From JAEKLB01 sp050249235 (lineage in GTDB: Bacteria > Actinomycetota > Acidimicrobiia > Acidimicrobiales > CADCSY01), in contig JBFWQW010000031.1 of NCBI GenBank assembly GCA_050249235.1, positions 1-27,127 of the forward strand: DNA of 27,127 nt, in the 5' to 3' direction. The translations under genes and the position numbers were made by a program. Below, in pieces: positions 1-7,159 of the stretch. The first letter of the stretch is position 1; each line of letters begins with the position of its first letter. Under the pieces are notes generated by a model. The model was not told the DNA's origin, did not search any database, and worked only from the letters and a program-made list of their open reading frames with translations.

Positions 1-2
1 AG

Positions 3-1475
3 GTGGTGGACGAGCAGGCGACCGGCACGGCGCGGGTGGTGAGCGACGCCCACGACTTCGCCCTCGACCCGGTGTGGGCGCCGGACGGCCGCCGGCTGGC
101 GTGGACGGCGTGGGACGACCCCGCCATGCCGTGGGACGACGGCCGGGTGGTGGTGGCCACCGCCGACGGGGCGGACCGGCCCCGGGTGGTGGCCGGTGGC
201 GGGGGCAGCGCAGCCCAGCAGCCCCGCTTCTCGCCGGACGGGACCACGCTGGCGGTGCTCGACGACCGGTCGGGCTGGTGCAACCTCACCCTGGTCCCCC
301 TCGACGGCGGGCCCGTGACGGCGCTGGCCGAGCCGTTCGAGCACGGCGGGCCGAGCTGGGGTCCGGGCCAGCGGTCGTTCGCCTGGTCGCCCGACGGGCG
401 CACCCTCGCGGTCACCCGCAACGAGGACGGCTTCGGCCGCCTGCTCACCTGGGCGCCGGGCCCGGCCGGTCGGCGCGCGGCCGGTGCCGTCGAGGCGGCG
501 ACCGTTGGCCGGGGGGTCCACGGCGGGCTGTCGTGGCGGGGCGGCCGGCTGGCCGCGGTCCGCACCGGCGGGGCCACGCCCACCCAGATCGTGGTCCACG
601 AGGCCGGGACCCGCCGCACGCTGGCCATCGGACCGGTCGCCGGCTTCCCGCCGGCCGAGCCGGAGCTGGTCCGCTGGCCGGGCGACGACGGCACGGCCGT
701 GCCCGGCCGCCTCTACCGGCCCGACCGGGCATCCACCGCGGCCCCGTCCGCCGCGGCCCCGTCCACCGCGGCCCCGTCCACCGCGGTTGGCCCGCCGCCC
801 CTGCTCGTGTGGATCCACGGCGGTCCCACCGACCAGTGGCCGGTGACGTTCCGGCCCCGCTTCTCCTACTGGCTCGACCGGGGCTGGGCGATCCTCGTGC
901 CCGACCACCGGGGCTCGACCGGCCACGGCCGGGCCTTCGCCGCCGCGCTGGCCGGCCGCTGGGGCGAGCTCGACGTGACCGACGTCGCCGCCGGCGCCCG
1001 GGCCGCGGCCGAGCGGGGATGGGGCGATCCCCGGCGGCTGGTGGCGATGGGCTCGTCGGCCGGCGGCTTCACGGTGCTCAACCTGCTGGCCACCCGCCCG
1101 GGGGTCTTCGCCGCCGGGGTCGACCTCTTCGGGCCGGTGGACCTGCTCGGCCTCGGGACCCACCGCTTCGAAGCCCACTACAACGACACCCTGGTCGGCC
1201 CGCTCCCGGCCGCGTCCGACCGCCTGCGGGCCCGCTCGCCCCTGCACCGGGCGGCGGCCATCGTCGATCCGCTCCTTGTGCTGCACGGCGCCGACGACCC
1301 CGTGGTGCCGGTCGCCCAGAGCCTGGCCCTGGTGGCCGAGCTGGAGGCCCTCGGCCGGCCGGTCGAGCACCACGTCTACGAGGGCGAGGGCCACGGCTGG
1401 TCGCGGGCGGCCACGGTGGTGGACGAGCTGACCCGCACCGAGGACTTCCTCCGCCGCCACGTCCTGGCCCGCTGA
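3..1475 (+). CDS. S9 family peptidase (prolyl oligopeptidase-like), 5' end outside the window
   Basis: This is a serine peptidase of the prolyl oligopeptidase/acylaminoacyl-peptidase type, which cleaves short peptides or acylated amino acids, probably in the cytoplasm. Residues about 1-235 carry beta-propeller blades with repeated FSPDG and WSPDGRTLAV motifs. A low-complexity Ser/Thr/Ala/Pro linker follows, and the alpha/beta-hydrolase domain starts near residue 265 (WIHGGP). The catalytic triad is visible: Ser352 in GSSAG, Asp431 in HGADDP and His464 in EGHGW. The first readable codon is a GTG at base 3, and the frame is open to the window edge. At 490 residues against the family's usual 600 or more, the true start is almost certainly upstream. 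The exact substrate cannot be told. The family call is firm. Confidence 0.9.
   Translation: MVDEQATGTARVVSDAHDFALDPVWAPDGRRLAWTAWDDPAMPWDDGRVVVATADGADRPRVVAGGGGSAAQQPRFSPDGTTLAVLDDRSGWCNLTLVPLDGGPVTALAEPFEHGGPSWGPGQRSFAWSPDGRTLAVTRNEDGFGRLLTWAPGPAGRRAAGAVEAATVGRGVHGGLSWRGGRLAAVRTGGATPTQIVVHEAGTRRTLAIGPVAGFPPAEPELVRWPGDDGTAVPGRLYRPDRASTAAPSAAAPSTAAPSTAVGPPPLLVWIHGGPTDQWPVTFRPRFSYWLDRGWAILVPDHRGSTGHGRAFAAALAGRWGELDVTDVAAGARAAAERGWGDPRRLVAMGSSAGGFTVLNLLATRPGVFAAGVDLFGPVDLLGLGTHRFEAHYNDTLVGPLPAASDRLRARSPLHRAAAIVDPLLVLHGADDPVVPVAQSLALVAELEALGRPVEHHVYEGEGHGWSRAATVVDELTRTEDFLRRHVLAR
732..786 (+). repeat. In-frame 15-bp tandem repeat in the peptidase linker
   Basis: A 15-bp unit (TCCACCGCGGCCCCG) occurs about 3.6 times in a row, at 732, 747, 762 and partly at 777, with one A/G difference in the second unit. 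It encodes Ser-Thr/Ala-Ala-Ala-Pro pentapeptides between the propeller and the hydrolase domain. It keeps the frame, so copy number could vary without breaking the enzyme. Confidence 0.9.
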
Positions 1476-1505
1476 GCCGGGCTGGCCGGCTGACGGGCGG
1501 CGGGG

Positions 1506-1539
1506 GCGGGGCGGACAGCAGCGCGGGGCGGACGGCAGC
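1506..1539 (+). repeat. Two tandem 17-bp units upstream of the CoA-transferase gene
   Basis: Two adjacent 17-bp units (1506-1522 and 1523-1539, GCGGGGCGGACRGCAGC) differ at one base. They lie in the 159-bp gap between the S9 peptidase and the CoA-transferase, about 95 bp before the latter's start. No coding potential is evident. This could be a slippage product or a duplicated protein-binding site. Confidence 0.7.
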
Positions 1540-1620
1540 AGAGGCGAATCGGCCCGGCGGCCGTGCCAGACTGCCGCCGACCGGACCGACGACCGGCCCG
1601 GGCCCCGGGGTGGGCCGGGC

Positions 1621-1627
1621 GAAGGGG
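1621..1627 (+). promoter_or_regulatory. Ribosome binding site that fixes the CoA-transferase start
   Basis: GAAGGGG lies 7 nt before the GTG at 1635. It supports that start over the ATG-like and GTG codons further upstream in the same open frame, which begins at 1563. Confidence 0.6.
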
Positions 1628-1634
1628 CGCCATC

Positions 1635-2849
1635 GTGAACGTGCTGCAGGGGATCAAGGTCGTCGACGTGACCGCGTGGGCGTTCGTGCCGTCAGCCGGG
1701 GGCGTGCTGGCCCACTGGGGGGCCGACGTGGTGAAGGTCGAGAGCCCCACCGCGCCCGACCCCATGCGGCTGCTCGGGGGCACGCTCGAGCCGGGCGGCG
1801 CCAGCACCTTCTTCAAGCACTACAGCCGGGGCAAGCGGGCGGTGGCCATCAACCTGGCGTCGGACGAGGGTCGTGAGCTCCTCTACAAGCTGGCCGCCGA
1901 GGCCGACGTCTTCCTCACCAGCTACCTCCCGGCCACCCGCCGGAAGCTGAAGATCGACCTGGACGACATCCGGGCCGTCAACCCGGACATCGTCTACGCC
2001 CGGGGCAGCGGCCAGGGCCCGAAGGGGCCCGAGGCCGAGCGGCCCGGCTACGACGGGATCACCTGGTGGTGCCGGGGTTCGCTGGCCCAGTCCACCATGG
2101 ACGTCTCGGGCGCCACCTGGCCCACCGGCATGGTCGGCCACGGCGACGGCATGTCGGGCATGACCCTCGCCGGGGGCATCTGCGCGGCGCTGCTCCAGCG
2201 GGAGCGCACCGGTGTGGCGCCGGTGGTCGACGCCTCGCTGCTCGGCACCGCCGTCTGGTTCAACGGCCCGGCGCTCATCGCCTCGCAGTTCGGCGCCCCG
2301 CCCCGGGTCCTCGGTCCGGCCACCCCGCCCGCCACCCGGGCCTTCATGCCCCCGACGATGTCGACCTATCAGACGGCCGACTTCCGCTTCCTGAACCTGC
2401 TCTTCCTCGGCGACGCCGACAGCGACTACGCCGACCTGTGCCACCACCTCGGGCGGCCCGACCTGGCCGACGACCCGCGGTTCGCCGCCGCCGCCGACCG
2501 CACCGCCAACGGGCCGGCGCTCCTGGCGATCCTCGACGAGATCTTCGCCGGGCGAACCCTCGCCGAGTGGAAGGACGCGCTCGTCACCGCCAAGGGCGCG
2601 TGGTCGCCGGTGCAGACGCCCGAGGAGATCTACGACGACCCGCAGACGATCGCCAACGGCTTCCTCCGCCACGTCGACTACCCGGACGGCGGGCTGAAGG
2701 TGCCGGTGCCGCCGATCCTCTTCGACGAGGAGGCCGGCGACCCGCCGGTGGCGCCCGACTTCGCCCAGCACACCGACGAGGTGCTCGGCGAGCTCGGCTG
2801 CTCGGCCGAGGAGATCGAGCGGCTGCGGGCGTCGGGCGTCGTGGCGTGA
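1635..2849 (+). CDS. CaiB/BaiF family (class III) CoA-transferase
   Basis: This 404-residue class III CoA-transferase moves CoA between organic acids through an aspartyl-CoA thioester. The N-terminus has the family opening (GIKVVDVTAWAFVPSAGGVLAHWGADVVKVE is split here by rough position: Rossmann start at residues 5-35). A YARGSGQG loop and an RPGYDG-like segment follow. Asp171 in GHGDGMSG matches the catalytic Asp169 of formyl-CoA transferase. The segment after GYDG reads WWCRGSLAQ instead of the common QAxSG. The length is normal for the family. The GTG start is preceded by GAAGGGG. The zinc-ribbon gene follows within 20 bp, so the two may be co-transcribed. The acyl substrate cannot be inferred; related enzymes act on carnitine, oxalate, bile acids, succinate and methyl-branched acyl groups. 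Confidence 0.9.
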   Translation: MNVLQGIKVVDVTAWAFVPSAGGVLAHWGADVVKVESPTAPDPMRLLGGTLEPGGASTFFKHYSRGKRAVAINLASDEGRELLYKLAAEADVFLTSYLPATRRKLKIDLDDIRAVNPDIVYARGSGQGPKGPEAERPGYDGITWWCRGSLAQSTMDVSGATWPTGMVGHGDGMSGMTLAGGICAALLQRERTGVAPVVDASLLGTAVWFNGPALIASQFGAPPRVLGPATPPATRAFMPPTMSTYQTADFRFLNLLFLGDADSDYADLCHHLGRPDLADDPRFAAAADRTANGPALLAILDEIFAGRTLAEWKDALVTAKGAWSPVQTPEEIYDDPQTIANGFLRHVDYPDGGLKVPVPPILFDEEAGDPPVAPDFAQHTDEVLGELGCSAEEIERLRASGVVA

Positions 2850-2868
2850 CCGCCCGGTGGCGGCGGCG

Positions 2869-3450
2869 GTGAGCGACGGGATCACCACCTGCACGGTGTG
2901 CGGGGCCCAGTACCTGCGCACCACGCTCGTGGCCTGCACCGACTGCGGGGCCCCCTTCGGCGGCCAGCTGCTGGCCGAGGGCGGCGAGGAGGTTGGCTAC
3001 GACCTCCAGGACTGGGACGACCGCCAGCGGGCCGAGCTGGTGGGCGGGCTGGCCGGGGCCGGCATCGCCCACCGGTGGGACGACGGCGAGCTGGTCGTCG
3101 CCGAGGGCGACGCCGACCGGGTGGACCAGCTCGTCGACGCCGTCGACCACCCCGACGCCCTGGCCGAGGAGGACGACGACGGGAACCTGGCCGCCGACGT
3201 GCTCTCGGCCCTCTACGTGTCGTCCGACGTGCTCCAGCACGACCCGGCGGCCACCACCGCGGTGGTCGAGCTGCTGGAGGCGCTGGAGCGGGTGCCCGAC
3301 CTGCCGCCCTACGGCATCGACGGCGAGCTGTGGGGCGAGGTCGTGGCCCGGGCCGTCGCCCTGGCCGACCTCCTGGCCGAGGAGTCCGAGGGCGAGGACG
3401 TGGCCGTCGCGGCCCGATCGCTGCGGGAGGTGGTCCGGCCCCTCGTGTGA
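2869..3450 (+). CDS. Zinc-ribbon protein with acidic C-terminal region, function unknown
   Basis: This is a 193-residue hypothetical protein. Near the N-terminus it has two Cys pairs, Cys8-x2-Cys11 and Cys23-x2-Cys26, forming a classical zinc ribbon. Residues about 50-85 read like a small alpha/beta domain that alternates hydrophobic strands with Asp/Glu (AGIAHRWDDGELVV), resembling the DUF2007-type signal-transducing domain; that match is tentative. The remainder is helical and very acidic. The start is uncertain: GTG at 2869 has a weak GGTGG 8 nt upstream, while an in-frame GTG at 2857 would add four residues. It begins 7-19 bp after the CoA-transferase stop and is probably in the same transcript. 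I cannot assign a reaction. Confidence 0.75.
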   Translation: MSDGITTCTVCGAQYLRTTLVACTDCGAPFGGQLLAEGGEEVGYDLQDWDDRQRAELVGGLAGAGIAHRWDDGELVVAEGDADRVDQLVDAVDHPDALAEEDDDGNLAADVLSALYVSSDVLQHDPAATTAVVELLEALERVPDLPPYGIDGELWGEVVARAVALADLLAEESEGEDVAVAARSLREVVRPLV

Positions 3451-3505
3451 CGGTGGGTCCGTCCGGTGGCGCCCGCGTCGTCACCCGTCGTCGTCCCCCT
3501 TGCCG

Positions 3506-3536
3506 CCCGGGAACCGCTCGCCCGGGAAACCGCTCG
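3506..3536 (+). repeat. Tandem CCCGGGAACCGCTCG duplication in the promoter region of the J-domain gene
   Basis: CCCGGGAACCGCTCG at 3506-3520 is followed at once by CCCGGGAAACCGCTCG at 3521-3536, with one extra A. It ends 14 bp before the -10-like hexamer of the downstream gene, where a -35 element or activator site would be expected. Confidence 0.7.
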
Positions 3537-3550
3537 AGGGGCACGGGCGG

Positions 3551-3556
3551 TACCGT
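3551..3556 (+). promoter_or_regulatory. -10-like hexamer TACCGT, leaderless start
   Basis: TACCGT fits the actinobacterial TANNNT -10 pattern and lies exactly 7 nt before the GTG at 3564. No Shine-Dalgarno sequence is present. This predicts transcription starting at or next to the start codon. Confidence 0.4.
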
Positions 3557-3563
3557 CGTCAGG

Positions 3564-4271
3564 GTGCTGTTGGCCGAGCTCGAGGTGTGGCACAGCCGGT
3601 CGATCGCACCCACCCGGCGGGTGGCCCTGGGCCGCAGCGACCTGCCCGTCTCGCCCGCCCCCGGGTTCGGGGGCCTGCTGCTCGGCGGCATCGTGGCCGT
3701 CTCGGCCCCCGAGCTCGACGACGAGCTCCGGGGCGAGCTGCTCGGGCTCCTGGCCGAGCTCGAGTCCGGCCGCCGCATCGTGCAGCCCCGCCTGCGCCAC
3801 CGCTTCCAGGCCGACCGCCACGGCCTGGCCCGCACGAGCCACCGCCTTCTCGGCGAGGGCGACGCCCTGGCGCTCGAGTCGAAGGGCGAAGGGAGCGGGG
3901 CCTCCCAGGCTCTGGCCGCGGCCTACGCCGCCGGTGGGCTCCCGGTCGCCGCCCGCCGCCCGGTCATGGCCGTGCTGCGCCGCGGCCTCCGGTGGCGGGG
4001 TGGTGACGGACCGGCGCTGTTCGCCCACCTCTCCACGACCGGTCCGGCGCTGAGCTGGTCGGCGGCCGCCTTCGCCGACCCCACCCGCTGGGCGCTCGAC
4101 GTGCTGGGGCTCGACGACGCGCCGATCCGCAAGGAGGTGCAGCGGGCCTTCCGGGTGCTGCTGCGCGACGCCCATCCCGACCACGGGGGCGCGTCCGACG
4201 ACGCCGCCACCCGCATCGCCGACCTCCGCGAGGCCAGGCGCATCCTGCTCACCGGCCAACCCGTGTCGTGA
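3564..4271 (+). CDS. Protein with C-terminal J-domain (DnaJ-like)
   Basis: This is a 235-residue protein whose last ~60 residues form a J-domain. A helix (IRKEVQRAFRVLLRDA) leads into the diagnostic His204-Pro205-Asp206 motif, then GG and a terminal helix (ADLREARRILL). J-domains stimulate the ATPase of DnaK-type Hsp70s. No Gly/Phe region, zinc-finger or CTD of full DnaJ is present, so this is a class C J-protein. Residues 1-170 have no recognised domain; they contain an acidic region and a basic/aromatic stretch. The GTG start is chosen because TACCGT lies 7 nt upstream and the preceding frame is low-complexity. The stop overlaps the next gene's start (GTGA), indicating translational coupling with the hydrolase. 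The client is unknown. Confidence 0.8.
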   Translation: MLLAELEVWHSRSIAPTRRVALGRSDLPVSPAPGFGGLLLGGIVAVSAPELDDELRGELLGLLAELESGRRIVQPRLRHRFQADRHGLARTSHRLLGEGDALALESKGEGSGASQALAAAYAAGGLPVAARRPVMAVLRRGLRWRGGDGPALFAHLSTTGPALSWSAAAFADPTRWALDVLGLDDAPIRKEVQRAFRVLLRDAHPDHGGASDDAATRIADLREARRILLTGQPVS

Positions 4272-4864
4272 CGCCGGGCGCGCTGCTGCTCACCCCGGGA
4301 GCCGGCTCCACCGCCGAGCATCCGTCCCTCGTCGCCATCGCCGAGGCGGTCGCTCCGCTGCCGGTCGATCGTCACGACTTCCCCTACCGGCGGGCCGGGC
4401 GGCGGGCGCCGGACCGGGCGCCGGTCCTCCTGGCCGACCTGCGGGAGGCCGCCGCCGCGCTCGTGGCCCGGGCCCGGGTGCACCCGGCCCGCCTGGTGCT
4501 CGGCGGCCGGTCGATGGGCGGCCGCATGTGCTCGATGGCGGTGGCCGAGGGGCTGCCGGCGGCCGGCCTGGTGCTCGTCTGCTACCCGCTGCACCCGCCG
4601 GGCCGGCCGGACCAGCTGCGCACCGCCCACCTGCCGGCCCTGGAGGTGCCCTGCCTCTTCGTCTCCGGCACCAGGGACCCGTTCGGAACGCCGGACGAGC
4701 TCACCGCCGCCACCGCCGCCATCCCGGGCCCGGTCACCCACGCCTGGGTGGAAGGCGGCCGCCACGACCTCCGGGGCGCCGACGCCTTCGTCGCCCGGAC
4801 GGTGGCCGACTGGCTGGCCCGGCTCAGGTCGGGGGGACGGGCGCCGTCGCGTCCTCGGGGTTGA
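4268..4864 (+). CDS. Alpha/beta hydrolase (dienelactone hydrolase/KANL3-TEX30-like)
   Basis: This is a compact 198-residue alpha/beta hydrolase. It opens with LLTPGAGS, the oxyanion-strand turn seen in the KANL3/TEX30-like group. The nucleophile is Ser82 in GRSMGG, followed by CYPLHPPG, which is typical of this group. The acid is Asp137 in SGTRDPFG and the base is His166 in GGRHDL. All triad members are in order with normal spacing. There is no signal peptide, so it is probably cytoplasmic. It starts with GTG inside the stop codon of the J-domain gene. Its last 41 bp overlap the end of the convergent MFS gene. The substrate, an ester or small acyl compound, is unknown. Confidence 0.85.
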   Translation: MTPGALLLTPGAGSTAEHPSLVAIAEAVAPLPVDRHDFPYRRAGRRAPDRAPVLLADLREAAAALVARARVHPARLVLGGRSMGGRMCSMAVAEGLPAAGLVLVCYPLHPPGRPDQLRTAHLPALEVPCLFVSGTRDPFGTPDELTAATAAIPGPVTHAWVEGGRHDLRGADAFVARTVADWLARLRSGGRAPSRPRG

Positions 4865-6362
4865 GCTCCTCGAGCTCGAGCCCGGCCGTCTCCGGGTAGC
4901 GGGTGACGACCAGGACGGCCAGCGCCACCGGTCCGACGGCGAGCACGGCCATGGCCCGGCCGAGCGACCCGAGGCCGTCGGACAGCGCGCCGGCGGCCAG
5001 CAGCCCGGCGGCGGCGCCGAGCACCCCGGTCACGCCCAGCACGCCGTTGGCCCGGGCCCGCAGGGCGGTGGGGAACAGCTCGGGTCCGTAGACCCCGAGG
5101 GCGGGGATGGTGGCGCCGGCCACGATGCCGCCGACGAGCGATGCCACCCACATGGTCGTCCCCGTCGTGAGGTACACGGTGACCGTGCCGACGACGCCGC
5201 CCACCAGGGCCAGCGCACCGACCAGGCGCCGGCCCCGCTGGTCGGCCACCCGGGCCCCGACGAGGACGCCGATGCCGGCCGGCGTGTTGGTGCAGATGGA
5301 GAACAGGGTGATGCCGAAGGCCGAGTAGCCCCGCTCGTCCCGGAGGAACTCGTTCTGGAGCTGCGAGGCCGGGGCCAGGAAGATCTGGACGAGGAAGGTC
5401 GAGGTCGCCAGCAGGGCCAGGCGCCGGCCGTGGCCGGCGAAGCGGGCCCGGCCGTGGGGCGCGACGAACCGCCGGCTCTCCGGCAGGCGCCGGGCCAGGC
5501 CGGGCACGGCCGGCAGGGCCAGCAGCGGCAGCAGGAAGATGAGGCGCCAGCCGCTCTCGCCCAGGTCGGCCAGCGGCAGCGCCATCACGCAGATGCCGGC
5601 GCCGAGGGCGCCGCTCATGCCGAGCACGCTGGCGGCGAAGGCCCGGGCCCCGGCCGGCATCTCCTCGGCAGCAACGACCGCGACGAGGATGGCGAGTGCG
5701 GTCGAGAAGCCCCGCATCACCGTGTGCACGGCGGTGTAGAGGGCCAGCGAGGGGGTGACGGCGGCCAGGCCGGCCAGGGCGCAGCCGGCCGCGATGCAGC
5801 CGACGATCATCCGGCGCCGACCCCGGCGGTCGGCCGCCGCCACCAGCCCGAGGGAGAGGAGCATCGCCAACCGGACGACGGCCAGGGCGGTGCCCTGGGC
5901 CCGGTCGCCGTCGATGCCGAAGTCGTCGACGGCGTAGGTAATCGTCTGGGTGATCGACGTGCCGAGGAAGCCGGCCACCACCGAGGCGGCGCAGAGCGTG
6001 GCCAGCACGCTGGCGGCCCGGCGGTCGAGGCGGTCGGCCGGCCCCCACCACGGCGACGGGGCGCCGGGCACCCGCAGGGCCCGCCGGACCGGGATGGCGA
6101 GCAGGGGCGAGAAGTAGGGCACGGCCAGGCGGAAGTCGACCTCCGAGCGCACCCGCAGCCGGCCATCGGCCGCCGGCGTCACCGTCACCGTCCGCCCGTA
6201 GCGGTCGAAGGGTCCCCGCTCGGCTTCGAAGCGGAGCCGCCCCTGCCGGCCGTCGCCCGCCAGCTCGCCCCCGGCCGGGCGCTCGAGGACGAGGCCGTCC
6301 CACGGCTCGGTCCACCGGCCGGCCTCCCCGGCCGCCACGGTCACGTCCACGACGGCCCTCAT
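4824..6362 (-). CDS. MFS transporter with a soluble N-terminal extension
   Basis: This 512-residue major facilitator superfamily permease has a transmembrane core from about residue 113 onward. Two copies of the loop 2-3/8-9 signature are visible (AADRRGRRR and ADQRGRRL), and RYPETAGLELEEL follows the last helix, as in sugar-porter and metabolite:H+ symporter branches. Residues 1-95 are unusual: a hydrophilic, beta-rich segment with alternating charged and hydrophobic residues (RYGRTVTVTP, RLRVRSEVDF) precedes TM1. The start at 6362 is fixed by GGAGGTG 8 nt upstream. The 3' end overlaps the convergent hydrolase by 41 bp. The substrate is unknown. The leader upstream may regulate it (see 6434-6494). 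Confidence 0.85.
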   Translation of the reverse strand: MRAVVDVTVAAGEAGRWTEPWDGLVLERPAGGELAGDGRQGRLRFEAERGPFDRYGRTVTVTPAADGRLRVRSEVDFRLAVPYFSPLLAIPVRRALRVPGAPSPWWGPADRLDRRAASVLATLCAASVVAGFLGTSITQTITYAVDDFGIDGDRAQGTALAVVRLAMLLSLGLVAAADRRGRRRMIVGCIAAGCALAGLAAVTPSLALYTAVHTVMRGFSTALAILVAVVAAEEMPAGARAFAASVLGMSGALGAGICVMALPLADLGESGWRLIFLLPLLALPAVPGLARRLPESRRFVAPHGRARFAGHGRRLALLATSTFLVQIFLAPASQLQNEFLRDERGYSAFGITLFSICTNTPAGIGVLVGARVADQRGRRLVGALALVGGVVGTVTVYLTTGTTMWVASLVGGIVAGATIPALGVYGPELFPTALRARANGVLGVTGVLGAAAGLLAAGALSDGLGSLGRAMAVLAVGPVALAVLVVTRYPETAGLELEELNPEDATAPVPPT

Positions 6363-6370
6363 CGGCCCGA

Positions 6371-6377
6371 CACCTCC
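6371..6377 (-). promoter_or_regulatory. Strong Shine-Dalgarno for the MFS gene
   Basis: On the minus strand this reads GGAGGTG, 8 nt before the ATG at 6362. It selects this ATG over an in-frame ATG 111 bp upstream. Confidence 0.75.
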
Positions 6378-6404
6378 GTGCTGGCCGTGCTGGCAGTGCT
6401 TGCC
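6378..6404. repeat. Three 9-bp tandem units next to the MFS ribosome binding site
   Basis: GTGCTGGCC, GTGCTGGCA and GTGCTTGCC follow one another directly upstream (minus-strand sense) of the MFS Shine-Dalgarno. The frame they could encode is not used by any gene I support. Confidence 0.6.
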
Positions 6405-6433
6405 GACTCGCCCGACCCGCCCGACCCCCTCCG

Positions 6434-6494
6434 ACTGGGTGCCGCTGGAGCCGCCGGGCGGCTTGAATGGCACCCAGTTCGGGGGAACGGGGTG
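6434..6494 (-). promoter_or_regulatory. Candidate leader RNA with two mutually exclusive hairpins upstream of the MFS gene
   Basis: ACTGGGTGCC (6434-6443) and GGCACCCAGT (6469-6478) are perfect 10-bp complements enclosing a second stem, AGCCG/CGGCT (6449-6453 and 6459-6463), with 5-nt internal loops and a 5-nt apical loop. The right arm also belongs to another hairpin, CACCCaGTTC (6471-6480) with GAACgGGGTG (6485-6494), which has a GGGG loop and one mismatch. Both cannot form at once. In minus-strand RNA they lie between the 48-aa gene's stop and the MFS start. No U-tract follows. Attenuator-like control is an inference. The structure may instead be a terminator for the small gene. Confidence 0.4.
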
Positions 6495-6575
6495 GGTCCG
6501 CCGGTCGGCGCCGGGCGATTCGGGTGCTTCGGTCGGTTCGCGTGGGGCATTCGGGAGCCGGGCGTGGGGTCGGGA

Positions 6576-6722
6576 CTAGGACCGGTCGGGGCCGGGCCGG
6601 CGCTCGCGGGCGGCCTCCCGCTCGGCGCGACGCTTGGCCCTCGACAGGAGCCAGGCGAAGAGGGCGAGGGGGACGACGACGAAGAGGGCCTCGTCCCAGC
6701 CGCCCTGGTGGGCGAGGAGCAC
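6576..6722 (-). CDS. Small single-pass membrane protein, 48 aa
   Basis: An in-frame TAG lies three codons upstream of the GTG at 6722, so the frame is closed and the protein is 48 residues. It reads MLLAHQGGWDEAL, then a hydrophobic segment FVVVPLALFAWLL (about residues 14-26), then a strongly basic and acidic tail (SRAKRRAEREAARERR). This is the pattern of a small inner-membrane protein with a cytoplasmic C-terminus. No Shine-Dalgarno is seen. It is divergent from the NifU-like gene (103 bp apart) and upstream of the MFS gene on the same strand. Similar short proteins of unknown function occur in actinobacteria, as far as I recall. The hydrophobic-then-basic organisation makes a chance frame less likely but does not exclude it. 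Confidence 0.6.
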   Translation of the reverse strand: MLLAHQGGWDEALFVVVPLALFAWLLSRAKRRAEREAARERRPGPDRS

Positions 6723-6824
6723 CGGGCGAGGCTAGGCCCCGCCCGGGGCCCCGGCGGCGCGCCGGGGCGTTCGGGACGAGGCCCGGTTGTGACCCCGGCT
6801 CCCGGCAGCGAGACTGGCCCGGAC

Positions 6825-7049
6825 ATGCGCGACGAGCTGATGGCGACGATCGAGGTGATCCGCCCCGCCCTGCAAGCGGACGGTGGCGACATCATCGTGA
6901 AGGACGTCGACGAGGACACCGGCAAGGTCACCGTCGAGCTGGTCGGGGCCTGCGGCACCTGTCCCGCCTCCACCCAGACCATGAAGGCCGGCATCGAGCG
7001 GATCCTGAAGGACCGGGTGGCCGGCGTCACCGAGGTCGTCGCGGTCTAG
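6825..7049 (+). CDS. NifU-like C-terminal domain protein (Fe-S cluster scaffold)
   Basis: This is a 74-residue protein consisting only of the NifU C-terminal (Nfu) domain. This domain binds a 4Fe-4S cluster between two subunits and hands it to apo-proteins in the cytoplasm. The signature is visible: IRPALQADGGDI near residues 12-23, and the cluster-binding pair Cys43-Gly-Thr-Cys46 in GACGTCPAST. The length is normal for the stand-alone form. The ATG at 6825 is chosen because it restores the full N-terminal helix; an in-frame ATG at 6840 is possible. No clear Shine-Dalgarno is present. The MeaB-like GTPase follows 110 bp downstream on the same strand. Confidence 0.9.
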   Translation: MRDELMATIEVIRPALQADGGDIIVKDVDEDTGKVTVELVGACGTCPASTQTMKAGIERILKDRVAGVTEVVAV

Positions 7050-7143
7050 GGCCGGTCTCGGGCTTCCTGCCCGCCCGGGCGCCGCCCGACGGGACCCGGG
7101 CCCACCGGCCGTCCCGCCTTCGGGGGGCGCGAACCGGCCGGAC

Positions 7144-7149
7144 TAACTT
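7144..7149 (+). promoter_or_regulatory. -10-like TAACTT before the MeaB-like gene
   Basis: TAACTT lies 10 nt upstream of the ATG at 7160 in an otherwise G/C-only stretch. No Shine-Dalgarno is present. This suggests an own promoter and a very short or absent leader. Confidence 0.4.
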
Positions 7150-7159
7150 GCCGGGCGCC

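Noticed and set aside
5430..7049. A plus-strand open frame of 539 codons opposite the MFS gene
   Set aside because: It is low-complexity and rich in Gly, Arg and Pro, mirrors the MFS gene in antisense and only becomes protein-like at the NifU-like domain, which has its own start at 6825.
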